DNA of 46,721 nt from a virus, in the IMG/VR virus record IMGVR_UViG_3300028794_000009, positions 1 to 46,721 of that record; one strand, 5' to 3'. Both the position numbers and the translations under genes were made by a program. The notes below the pieces were generated by a model, which was given only the letters and a program-made list of their open reading frames with translations, was not told where the DNA came from and made no database searches. Shown here in pieces: positions 34,414 to 41,314 of this stretch. Positions within the stretch are counted from its first letter, which is position 1, and every line of letters starts with the position of its first letter.

Positions 34414-34466
34414 AGCCGTTCTGCCTTTCGTTTCGTCAACTGATACCGCGTGGCAGAACGGCTATG
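34411..34466 (-). promoter_or_regulatory. 15-bp inverted repeat enclosing the capsid start codon
   Basis: CATAGCCGTTCTGCC (34411-34425) and GGCAGAACGGCTATG (34452-34466) are perfectly complementary arms around 26 bases. In the leftward message the second arm ends with the capsid ATG, and the AAAGG ribosome binding site is at the loop edge. A stem this long should hide the start codon unless it is cut, melted or bound. There is no following T-run. The gap 34467-34505 shows nothing else certain. Confidence 0.65.
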
Positions 34467-34505
34467 ATGCATTTGCTTTACACGATATTATTGTGACGCG
34501 CTAGC

Positions 34506-35237
34506 CTACTTCCCATAAAGAATTGTGGCCGCGTCTTCCTTCGCTCCAGACGCGCCGCCGCGTTCGGCCCGGCCCTCGCCCATCGACTTGCCGGCGCGAT
34601 ACATGAACCGGATCATTGACGGATGATTGCCAAGCCCGGTCTTATCGAGCAGCACGCCTAGCTCCTCATCGCCGAACGTCGAGAGGCTTTCACGCGCCAC
34701 GGCCATCTTGGCGTCGTAGTCGTTGCCGCCTAGCTCCTTGTCCGCTTTCACGTCCTTGGCCCAATTGGCGATAGTCTCCGCCGTGCGTTCCGCCTGCTTT
34801 TCCTGGAGTTTGGTTTGGATGGCAACCAGCTTTTCGGCGCCTTTCTGGCTAAGCCCAATTTCCTTGGCGGTCGTCTCGAATTCGGTCTTTACTTCGGCGT
34901 CGATTTCATAGCCTTCAGGCGTCTTGAGATCGTAGGTTTCCGGCGCGCCGAGATAGTCATTCGCGGGCTTTTCTTCCGTCTTTCCTGCCTTGGCGTCGTG
35001 CTCTGCCTTGGCCGCTGCGTTTTCTTCATCCGTCTTGGCCGGATCGGCGACGAATTCAGCCGGAGCAGCAGGCGCAGGCGGCGCGGTCTTGTCTGTCAGG
35101 ATCGTGGCCCCAGGCGCAGCGGCAGGAGCGGCGGCTACGGGTGGGGCTTCAACGGCAGGCGCAGCAGCAGGAGGCGTATCGCTGCCCGTGCCGTCTTCAG
35201 GCGCCCACGTAGGATTGAATGACTTGAAAATGTTCAT
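34506..35237 (-). CDS. Putative scaffolding protein
   Basis: The 243-residue protein has a Pro/Ala-rich disordered N-terminal half (about 15-65), then acidic, helical and coiled-coil-like sequence with 'GLSQKGAEKLVAIQTKLQEKQAERT'. The C-terminus is glycine-rich and charged. This is the common shape of phage head scaffolds, and the gene stands between portal and capsid. AAGGAG and the TAATG overlap with the Bbp19-like gene fix the start. I see no protease motif. Confidence 0.78.
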   Translation of the reverse strand: MNIFKSFNPTWAPEDGTGSDTPPAAAPAVEAPPVAAAPAAAPGATILTDKTAPPAPAAPAEFVADPAKTDEENAAAKAEHDAKAGKTEEKPANDYLGAPETYDLKTPEGYEIDAEVKTEFETTAKEIGLSQKGAEKLVAIQTKLQEKQAERTAETIANWAKDVKADKELGGNDYDAKMAVARESLSTFGDEELGVLLDKTGLGNHPSMIRFMYRAGKSMGEGRAERGGASGAKEDAATILYGK

Positions 35238-35548
35238 TACGAATTCTCCTTGATCATGTCCGCGACGTTGGCGGCTGACAACGATGTTAGCTCACTCCAG
35301 AGCGCGACGGCAACCACATGGCGCCCGGCAAGGGCTGATGTGCTTTCTCCGGTGGCGCCGAGATAGTCGCGGAACATACCGCAATTTTCTAGCACGCGAT
35401 AGAGCACGCAACGCCCCTCTTTCGTGGACAGTACGGCACCAAGCGAGGAGCTATAGCGCCGATCCTTTGCCTTTGCCGTCTCGCGCTTGAGTGCGACCTC
35501 ATCGCGATCGGCTGGCGTCATGTCGTCGTCGTCCATGTTGACGGTCAT
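35237..35548 (-). CDS. Bbp19-like phage protein
   Basis: ATG 35548 overlaps the preceding tiny gene as ATGA; an upstream GTG-started extension is less likely. The protein has the Bbp19 pattern: 'SSSLGAVLSTKEGRCVLYRVLENCGMF', then 'GESTSALAGRHVVAVALW' and a C-terminal helix. In BPP-1-like phages a homologue lies between portal and capsid genes; its job is not established. It is coupled by TAATG to the scaffold gene. Confidence 0.72.
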   Translation of the reverse strand: MTVNMDDDDMTPADRDEVALKRETAKAKDRRYSSSLGAVLSTKEGRCVLYRVLENCGMFRDYLGATGESTSALAGRHVVAVALWSELTSLSAANVADMIKENS

Positions 35549-35619
35549 GACAGCCACCACAGCAAGAGGACGCCCGCCACCAAGATTATGTCAAGCATGT
35601 CTACCTTAAACCTAATCAT
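35545..35619 (-). CDS. Tiny single-segment membrane protein between portal and Bbp19 genes (24 aa)
   Basis: The frame begins at ATG 35619, overlapping the portal stop as ATGA, and ends at TGA overlapping the Bbp19 ATG, again as ATGA. GGGAG stands about nine bases before the ATG. After a short charged N-terminus (RFKVDM) the rest is a hydrophobic helix with two tryptophans. Exact fit between neighbours is the chief evidence. It may serve only as a coupling peptide or may have its own role in the membrane. Confidence 0.5.
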   Translation of the reverse strand: MIRFKVDMLDIILVAGVLLLWWLS

Positions 35620-37349
35620 GCGCCAGCGCTCCCGAGGATATCAGCAAGCAGGTTCGAATTACCCCCGCGCGCCGTATCCGTCTCGCTCAACACCTTGGCA
35701 GTATCGGCGCCCTGAGCGGCCACTGCCATGCCCTGCGCTGCCTTCTGCTGGTTCTCGCGCTCCTTGCGGATCTTGTCGGCCTCTTCGTCACTGCGCACCG
35801 TGGAAGCAGGCACGCCGATTAGGTCGGCATATTCATCAACGGTCTGGTCCATATCCCACTTATCGAGGATAGCAGGATTGCCAGCGGACAGATTACCAAC
35901 GAAGCCGGCGAACCGTTCCATGCTCGATACGCCTATGGACTTCTGCGCCACGGCAAGCAGTGAGGTGTACTCGACCTTGAGCGGCACGCCTTCAAGCTCA
36001 GGCGGCGGCGGCGGGATAACGCGCTTGCGCAGCAGGATGCCGAACACGCGATCGACCTCAACGTTCAGCCCCTCATAATGTGTGCGCTCCAGCACCGGGC
36101 CAAGCGCGATAAGCTTTTCTTCGTGCCGTTCCTCGATCTCGCGTGCCGTGATCTGGCGACGGTCGGACTGTTCGAGCATCAGAAATAGATCGGTGAAATA
36201 GCCGGTATTGATCCGCATTTCGTGGCGGTTGATCTGCTGTTCTGTCACCGTGACCGCATTTGGGTCGATCTGGTATAGCTGATAGCCGCGCGCGTTGCCG
36301 CCCTGCCCGAACATGTTGTCCGGGAAATACGTCGGCTGACCTGCGTTGTGGTTCAGCACCTCGCGCCGCATCGACTGCGGAAGCGCCATCGTCGGCGCCG
36401 TCATCTTGTCGATAAGCTGACCGTTGCGCTTTTCGAGCGCCTGCAGAGATTTGGTGGCCGGGAGAACGAGCGAGCCAGGACCATCGCCGTATACGTCGCC
36501 GTTCTGCACGTCCCACCGCGGCGCGCTGATCGGGTTCTCGTGATAGCCCTTGACTTCCATAACCGCGTCATCGCCGCTCGATCCGAGGTGGATATAGACG
36601 GACGTAAACGGCATTCCTCGCACGCCGAGCGCGCCACGCTCCTGATAGATGTTTGGCTCGATCGCGTGACAGATGTCGAACAAAACGTTTTTCTCGCCGC
36701 GGTCATAGGTCTCACGGATAACGCGGCTGCAATTGTCATAGCCGAACTTCTGCATGCACTGCATCGTTGACCACTTGAATTCACGATAGAGAACCGTGAC
36801 CATGCCGCGGTAATCGATGTCCATGAAGTATTCGCCAGGCGACGCCACGATGCAGTTGATCGCGTTCTCAAAGTCCTCGTCCATGATGATTGGGCCTTGC
36901 CCAAAATCACCCATGTCACGATAGGAAGTTTGCTTGACGTGGTAATAGTTCGAGACGGCAAACGCGCGGTAAAGCATCCGTTGCGCAATGTCTAGCCAGC
37001 GCTTGACCGATGCAAACTCATTCATTGCCGGGTCAGGCGTGGTCAGCTTCAGCCACGGACGCGAGGGAGAGGAGACACCGGCGAGCATACCGGCGCCGAG
37101 CGTGCGGCTTGCGAACGTCGCGGTTTCGTTGAGCACCTTTTTCGAGCGGCGAAACTTGCGCTGTTCGTCAAGCAGATACTTGCCGCGCCGGATCTGAATG
37201 TAATCGGAGATGTCTTTCCACTCACTCAGAAACTCGCTGCGCTCTGTCCGCATACGCTCAAGCCTATCCTTGCGCGTCGTGCAGATATCGCGGTCGCCGT
37301 AGTTCTTTGGGATCGGAAACGACGTGAATGGCCTGACCTGTTCGGGCAT
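35616..37349 (-). CDS. Portal / head-to-tail connecting protein (T7 gp8-like)
   Basis: The 577-residue protein matches the head-to-tail connector family of podoviruses. Its N-terminal 'RMRTERSEFLSEWKDISDYI' helix leads to 'SRTLGAGMLAGVSSPSRPWLKL', a family hallmark. Further on are 'GPGSLVLPATKSLQALEKR' and the C-terminal 'RRQITAREIEERHEEK' wing/stem helices. It would form the dodecameric vertex through which terminase packs DNA. It follows a 63-residue gene by only three bases and is the main early gene of the structural transcript. Confidence 0.93.
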   Translation of the reverse strand: MPEQVRPFTSFPIPKNYGDRDICTTRKDRLERMRTERSEFLSEWKDISDYIQIRRGKYLLDEQRKFRRSKKVLNETATFASRTLGAGMLAGVSSPSRPWLKLTTPDPAMNEFASVKRWLDIAQRMLYRAFAVSNYYHVKQTSYRDMGDFGQGPIIMDEDFENAINCIVASPGEYFMDIDYRGMVTVLYREFKWSTMQCMQKFGYDNCSRVIRETYDRGEKNVLFDICHAIEPNIYQERGALGVRGMPFTSVYIHLGSSGDDAVMEVKGYHENPISAPRWDVQNGDVYGDGPGSLVLPATKSLQALEKRNGQLIDKMTAPTMALPQSMRREVLNHNAGQPTYFPDNMFGQGGNARGYQLYQIDPNAVTVTEQQINRHEMRINTGYFTDLFLMLEQSDRRQITAREIEERHEEKLIALGPVLERTHYEGLNVEVDRVFGILLRKRVIPPPPPELEGVPLKVEYTSLLAVAQKSIGVSSMERFAGFVGNLSAGNPAILDKWDMDQTVDEYADLIGVPASTVRSDEEADKIRKERENQQKAAQGMAVAAQGADTAKVLSETDTARGGNSNLLADILGSAGA

Positions 37350-37352
37350 GGA

Positions 37353-37544
37353 TTATTGCCCCAATAGCGTCTTTGTCGTCGTGTTGACGCCGCCCCCGCC
37401 CGTGAGGATCGTGGAGTTTGCGCCTTGAGCAGCGCGCGCCTTGGCTACGGTGCTGTCTCGCTTCTGTTGCACCTGCGGATCTACGATCTTTGCAGGCTCC
37501 TGGATCTCCGGTGGATTGTAGTCAGGCGTCTTGACAAAGCACAT
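37353..37544 (-). CDS. Small hypothetical structural-region protein (63 aa)
   Basis: ATG 37544 has AAGGAA at about eight bases. It is first in the structural transcription unit, just below a promoter and a folded leader. The first half is Pro/Lys/Gln-rich; the end is glycine/threonine-rich ('GGGGVNTTTKTLLGQ'). Small proteins of this composition often precede the portal gene in podoviruses, but no function is agreed. It is three bases from the portal gene. Confidence 0.65.
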   Translation of the reverse strand: MCFVKTPDYNPPEIQEPAKIVDPQVQQKRDSTVAKARAAQGANSTILTGGGGVNTTTKTLLGQ

Positions 37545-37565
37545 GCCGGAGTTCCTTCAAAGTTA

Positions 37566-37616
37566 GTGGCCCGCGTTCGCCTCACGCGCGAGGCAAGGGA
37601 GCGCCCATGCGGCCAC
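37566..37616 (-). promoter_or_regulatory. Folded 5' leader of structural transcript
   Basis: On the minus strand GTGGCCGC and GCGGGCCAC (near-perfect, one bulge) enclose a second stem, GCCTC with GAGGC. The two-stem structure lies between the putative promoter and the 63-residue gene. It could protect the 5' end of the long structural message. It does not fit a tRNA or a riboswitch that I know. Confidence 0.45.
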
Positions 37617-37620
37617 CTCA

Positions 37621-37650
37621 GCCATACCGCACTCGCCGCCATGCTGTCAA
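37621..37650 (-). promoter_or_regulatory. Putative sigma-70-type promoter for head and tail genes
   Basis: On the minus strand TTGACA (37650-37645) is followed after 18 bases by TATGGC (37626-37621). The -35 is perfect and the -10 weak. It comes immediately after a strong terminator, the expected place for a new transcription start, and points to the portal-scaffold-capsid genes. No phage RNA polymerase is seen, so host polymerase use is expected. Confidence 0.55.
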
Positions 37651-37651
37651 T

Positions 37652-37676
37652 AAAAAGCCCGGCGCTAAGGCCGGGC
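37652..37676 (-). terminator. Rho-independent terminator (leftward)
   Basis: On the minus strand GCCCGGC pairs with GCCGGGC around a six-base loop (37657-37676), followed by TTTTT. It ends the packaging/accessory transcript about 75 bases after the RTX-like gene. The stretch 37545-37750 otherwise holds only the promoter and leader described here. Confidence 0.85.
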
Positions 37677-37750
37677 AGTTTGTGCGGGGGAAACAGTCTT
37701 AGGGAGGTTGCGCAATCATACTGCGCCACGTCGCGGCATTGGTCAAGCGC

Positions 37751-38206
37751 TTAGATGAAGTCGAAATCGCTCAGGCTAAACTCTTCGCCTGGATCGCTGT
37801 GGACGGTGATGGTGGAAGTTACCCCGCCCTCGACATCGACGGTAATCCGTAGTTCATGATGGCCGAAGCCAATCCATTGGGTGTTCACGCCGTCGTCTGT
37901 GTTGTCGATCGTCATAAAGTCGCCTGGCGTCCAAAATACTTCAGCGTCCCAACCAACATCGTTTGTCTTGCCAGCTTTGAAAAAGTATGTATCAGCATTG
38001 GCCCCGCCGTCCATCAGCGCGCCACCATACAGGCTGCGCATCTCATCGTTGCCAGCGCCACCATAAAACTTATCTGTTCCGGCAAAATGATCGGTGGCCC
38101 GATCGGCGAGCAGGTCATCGCCATTGTTGCCGCGCATGATGTCTTGTTCGGAACTGCTTCCATAAATCACATCATCGCCATTCGTGCCGTTGATTGTATT
38201 GGTCAT
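37751..38206 (-). CDS. RTX-like calcium-binding repeat protein (151 aa)
   Basis: Residues 6-75 contain several imperfect glycine/aspartate nonapeptides of the hemolysin type (GTNGDDVIYG, GNNGDDLLA, GGAGNDEM, GGANADTY), which bind calcium and fold as a parallel beta-roll. The C-terminal half is beta-rich and acidic. Such repeats are usual in secreted bacterial proteins; a free-standing short one in a phage is odd. AGGAG sits six bases before ATG 38206. There is no signal peptide. It could decorate the virion or modify host surface behaviour, but this is a guess. It is the last gene before a terminator. Confidence 0.78.
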   Translation of the reverse strand: MTNTINGTNGDDVIYGSSSEQDIMRGNNGDDLLADRATDHFAGTDKFYGGAGNDEMRSLYGGALMDGGANADTYFFKAGKTNDVGWDAEVFWTPGDFMTIDNTDDGVNTQWIGFGHHELRITVDVEGGVTSTITVHSDPGEEFSLSDFDFI

Positions 38207-38245
38207 GCCATTCTCCTCTCAGGTTAAGGGAAATGCACTGCACTG

Positions 38246-38644
38246 CTAGGACATTAGCGTCCACTCTTTCTCATGCCACGCACGAGAATAGATGCCACTA
38301 TCGCGGAACTGCCAGAAACGGGATACGCGCTCCGTCTCGCGCGGCAGGACGAGCGTCCAGCACTCGCCATTCGGTAGCTCCTCAATCCTGTGGATATGCT
38401 TCGCAGGTATTTCGAAGCTGTCGCCGACCTCGCGAGGTATCAGGCGGCTCGTGCCGTTCAGTCGATTAAACACACGCTCGACATACCCGCCGTGAAGAAT
38501 GATGCTACGAAACCCCCAAGGATGATCGTGTGGGTCGCCGTGGTCGATATCGGAGAAGCGATGCAGGACCGCAGCGAACGGTGCGCCGTCCAAGTGGTAT
38601 TTGTCGAATACGTCGCTCATGTGTTCGTTGTAAAGGCCGATCAT
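38246..38644 (-). CDS. Cupin-like protein (132 aa)
   Basis: The protein has the beta-barrel pattern of a cupin. A histidine cluster 'HGDPHDHPW' (H35, H39, H41) is followed by 'IILHGGYVE', and a second motif 'IPAKHIHRIEEL' has H83 and H85. These could bind a metal. Cupin-type proteins are common in alphaproteobacterial phages, but the substrate is unknown; sugar epimerase, dioxygenase or pure binding are all possible. ATG 38644 overlaps the HTH gene's stop (TGATG), preceded by AGAGGG. Confidence 0.7.
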   Translation of the reverse strand: MIGLYNEHMSDVFDKYHLDGAPFAAVLHRFSDIDHGDPHDHPWGFRSIILHGGYVERVFNRLNGTSRLIPREVGDSFEIPAKHIHRIEELPNGECWTLVLPRETERVSRFWQFRDSGIYSRAWHEKEWTLMS

Positions 38645-38838
38645 CAGTCAAGCCCTCTGACGCCGCCAGTCAGGCGGTTATCCCACTCCTCTTTCGCCTG
38701 GGCGCTCATCTCGTGATGCACGTGGCCGGTCATGCGGCAGATTTCAGCGCGCGAAACGTTGGTACGCTCTGCTATGCCGGCCGGCGTCATGCCTGTGGCG
38801 TAAAGCTCGAAGATCTTCAGTTGCAATGAAAGGTCCAT
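38644..38838 (-). CDS. Small helix-turn-helix protein (64 aa)
   Basis: The 64-residue form starts at ATG 38838, which overlaps the upstream stop as TAATG. Residues 5-40 make a clear helix-turn-helix ('YATGMTPAGIAERTNVSRAEI'). The remainder is charged. It could be a late-gene regulator or a packaging-related DNA-binding protein. A longer in-frame reading to 39009 is arginine-rich and overlaps another gene, so it is rejected. Confidence 0.6.
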   Translation of the reverse strand: MDLSLQLKIFELYATGMTPAGIAERTNVSRAEICRMTGHVHHEMSAQAKEEWDNRLTGGVRGLD

Positions 38839-39086
38839 TACTTTTCGCCGCCGCTCAGTTGTGGCGTCAGCGCATGAAGCTCGCAGGCCATGCGCCAGTT
38901 TTGCAATTCGGCCTGCGCGTCTGGCGGGACCGTGTTGCCTTTTACGCCGATGCCGGTTGCAGCCACTGTATCGGTCTGTACTTGCCAGACGGCGATACGT
39001 TGCAGGCACTCGTGAGCGTCATAGGGCAATGGCCCCCATACGCCGCCGATGCCGTGCATAGTGTAAAGGATCATGTAAAGTTTCAT
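38838..39086 (-). CDS. Hypothetical protein (82 aa)
   Basis: ATG 39086 follows AGGAAA. The protein is mixed alpha/beta with a short hydrophobic N-terminus (KLYMILYTMHGIGGVWGP) too polar for a membrane segment, then a central 'HECLQRIAVWQ' helix. Phages often carry similar small proteins of unknown role. It is coupled to the HTH gene and 15 bases from DUF3309. Confidence 0.6.
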   Translation of the reverse strand: MKLYMILYTMHGIGGVWGPLPYDAHECLQRIAVWQVQTDTVAATGIGVKGNTVPPDAQAELQNWRMACELHALTPQLSGGEK

Positions 39087-39101
39087 GGCAGTTTCCTCGG
39101 G

Positions 39102-39254
39102 TTAAATCTTGCCCATCAGAAAGAGGACAAGAAGGATGACGAGCACGACACCGATTAGGCCGCTCGGGCCATAACCGAAATTTGTGCTATACGACCACGT
39201 AGGCAGGCCACCAACGAGGATCAGCACGAGCAGGATGATGATAAGCAGTGTCAT
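39102..39254 (-). CDS. DUF3309-type small membrane protein (50 aa)
   Basis: This 50-residue protein has two hydrophobic segments flanking a central 'GGLPTWSYSTNFGYGPSG' loop, the hallmark of the DUF3309 family that is frequent in alpha- and betaproteobacteria. The function is unknown. The frame fits the gap between terminase and the 82-residue gene. No strong ribosome binding site is seen (GGAGCG about 10 bases upstream). A phage copy probably came from a host genome. Confidence 0.75.
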   Translation of the reverse strand: MTLLIIILLVLILVGGLPTWSYSTNFGYGPSGLIGVVLVILLVLFLMGKI

Positions 39255-39272
39255 GCGAAGGCGCTCCGGTTA

Positions 39273-40799
39273 TCAATCAATGCCTACCACGTTTGAGAAC
39301 CGCTCGCCACTGATTTCGCGCCTGGTGCGCTCCACATCACGCGGGCCAACCGGAACGGCAAACGTAAGGCCGAGACCATCGGCGCGATCCGGGCTTTCCT
39401 TCTTGTCCTGGTGCTCGCGCATTTCGTCCTTGCTTTCGATCTTGATAGCCGTCCCACGCTTGCCTTGAACCATCTTGTATTCGCGGCTGGTAAGTTGGCG
39501 GGATAGAACCGGATCATTCGGGATAGTCACGCCCTCGCCTTGCAGCCACTTGCGGATAGACGCCATCATGTACGTAGCCATGTCAGCGTAATCGTCCTCT
39601 GGAGACACGCCGCCGAAATGCACCTCATTGACGTTCGGCACCTGCCAGTTGCGCAGGTTGTCGACCACGGCGCCGCCCAGGCCGCCACCGCCGTCCACGT
39701 TGATTGCGTCTGGCATGATGTCGTCGGCCAGAGCCTTCAGGCGCAATGATAGCTGGTGGGTATCGAGACCGCGAAAGATCATCGGATCTTTCCACCGAGC
39801 AGTTCGCCCGCGTCTGATGTAGACCGTCGTTTCATCGGAACCGAAGCGCGCCACGTCCACGCCTACAATGATTGGATCGATCGTGGAGAACAGCACCTCG
39901 CGCTTTTCGTCCCGTGCGGCGGTCACGATGTTGGACGGTATGAACTGCTTGTCAGATGTCACCGGAAATTCTCCAAGCACGCGGACCTTGACGAAATCAC
40001 TATCCAGGCCGTGATCCTCGATCCACTGGTTAATCAGGACTTTGTTCGTCATCCTCGCCGTGCGGCTGTCAACGTTGTACGTCTTGAAGCGATGGCGCAT
40101 CTCGTGGTGGCTATCGAAGAAATAGCCGCTGGCTTTGGTCGGGTTGGAGAACATGAACATCATCGGTTCACCGTCCGTCAAACCGCCTTGCGCCGTCTCG
40201 CAGATAATGCGCGGCACCTCGCTTGCTTCGTCCAGGATATAGAACACGGTCGATGTGGACGCATGAAGCCCGGCGAACGCGGCCGGCCGGCTTGCGTCCC
40301 ACGCCATGCCGTCGAGGCGCCACGTTTCCGGATTGTTGCGATGCACGATCTTCATCGCGCCACGACCTGATGTCATGCGAAACCAGCGCCGGGTTTTGCA
40401 TCGCCGCATCCATTTAACAATCTCCGGCCATGTCGTGGTCTCGAGCTGCGGGATACTGTTCGCCGTCACGCGCCCGCGACAGAACGGCCTGGTCGAGAGG
40501 ATGAAGCCGGAGACCATCGACACCAGCCCGCTCTTGCCAACGCCGTGGCCTGATACCGTGGACGTAAGGTAAGGCATGACAGGCGCATGGCCGTCAAAGC
40601 CTCTAAGACGGATCTCCTCGCCCCAATCGCGCAGAAACCCGGCCTGCCATACATCAGGACCATGGTGGCCGCTAAGCTCCCCATAGTCCCAATCATATGC
40701 CCACTTCACCCATTCCAGCGGATCTTCGGCAAGCTCGCCGCACGTCTGGCGATAGATGGCGTCAAGCTTGCGCTCGTCTATGGCGGCGTAGTCCAGCAT
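39273..40799 (-). CDS. terL: Terminase large subunit
   Basis: This is the ATP-driven DNA packaging motor and nuclease. The ATPase domain has Walker A SGHGVGKSG (K89) and Walker B YILDE (D190, E191), followed by the 'FMFSNPTKASG' coupling segment. The nuclease domain begins 'IVGVDVARFG' with D315, and later acidic residues include the DRADG segment near the C-terminus. At 508 residues it is of usual length. It would act with TerS and the portal. The DNA end type cannot be told from sequence alone. Confidence 0.94.
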   Translation of the reverse strand: MLDYAAIDERKLDAIYRQTCGELAEDPLEWVKWAYDWDYGELSGHHGPDVWQAGFLRDWGEEIRLRGFDGHAPVMPYLTSTVSGHGVGKSGLVSMVSGFILSTRPFCRGRVTANSIPQLETTTWPEIVKWMRRCKTRRWFRMTSGRGAMKIVHRNNPETWRLDGMAWDASRPAAFAGLHASTSTVFYILDEASEVPRIICETAQGGLTDGEPMMFMFSNPTKASGYFFDSHHEMRHRFKTYNVDSRTARMTNKVLINQWIEDHGLDSDFVKVRVLGEFPVTSDKQFIPSNIVTAARDEKREVLFSTIDPIIVGVDVARFGSDETTVYIRRGRTARWKDPMIFRGLDTHQLSLRLKALADDIMPDAINVDGGGGLGGAVVDNLRNWQVPNVNEVHFGGVSPEDDYADMATYMMASIRKWLQGEGVTIPNDPVLSRQLTSREYKMVQGKRGTAIKIESKDEMREHQDKKESPDRADGLGLTFAVPVGPRDVERTRREISGERFSNVVGID

Positions 40800-40802
40800 G
40801 GG

Positions 40803-40985
40803 TTAGCCCGGCTTTTGGTTTGCCGTGGCAAAGTCCGTGTTGGCCGTGGCGCGGTCGAAGTGGCGGAATAGCGCGCTAATCGGAGGCACAACGTCGAGCT
40901 TCAACGTCACCTTGCCAATGCGGCAGTGCCGAGCGTGAACATTCACAAACTCCTCAACCGCCGATGTCTCGCCGTAGCCGGTCAA
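40803..40985 (-). CDS. Small hypothetical protein before terminase (60 aa)
   Basis: It starts at TTG 40985, which overlaps the previous stop as TTGA and has GGAGG eight bases upstream, the same type of junction as at 678. The protein is mixed, with HARHCRIGKV near residue 20 and no domain. It ends three bases before terL. A packaging accessory role is possible from position alone. Confidence 0.55.
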   Translation of the reverse strand: MTGYGETSAVEEFVNVHARHCRIGKVTLKLDVVPPISALFRHFDRATANTDFATANQKPG

Positions 40986-41314
40986 TGGACTACCCTCCGG
41001 CCGAGACGCTCACGGCCAAGCCAGTCGTTGGCAAGCGCCGCGTGCGACACGTCGTTGCGAGCGCGCAGTTTGAAATGGGCGAGCAAGCCCATGCCCTGCC
41101 TGTTCGCCTCTTCAGCGCACCAGCGGCCGAAATACATGTCGAGCAGATTGCGGATAGCCTGCCCGTTGCGAAGCTGCATGGCGGTCATGGCGGCGGCGAT
41201 GGCTTCGGTAGGGTCATGCAGATCAGGCGGCGGCGAGCCGTCAAGGCCGATCATCGGCTCGCGGTGCTCAGTCAGCATGTCATAGATATCGGTGGCGTCA
41301 TCATCAGTCATCAT
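40982..41314 (-). CDS. Hypothetical protein between terminase subunits (110 aa)
   Basis: The start lies among a run of ATGs (41320, 41314, 41311) overlapping the end of terS; 41314 has GAGGA at the best distance. The N-terminus is very acidic. The middle is helical ('AIAAAMTAMQLRNGQAIRNLLDMYF'), and the end is basic. It is coupled at both ends. No family is recognised; its place between terS and terL suggests a packaging or DNA-end factor. Confidence 0.6.
   Translation of the reverse strand: MMTDDDATDIYDMLTEHREPMIGLDGSPPPDLHDPTEAIAAAMTAMQLRNGQAIRNLLDMYFGRWCAEEANRQGMGLLAHFKLRARNDVSHAALANDWLGRERLGRRVVH

Noticed and set aside
37566-37616. Possible tRNA or structured RNA gene
   Set aside because: The two stems do not form a cloverleaf and no anticodon arm or CCA end is visible; a 5' leader structure is the simpler reading.
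37481-37729. Reading frame on the minus strand across the promoter and terminator near 37650
   Set aside because: It contains the terminator and promoter elements and overlaps the 63-residue gene; its residue composition is not protein-like.
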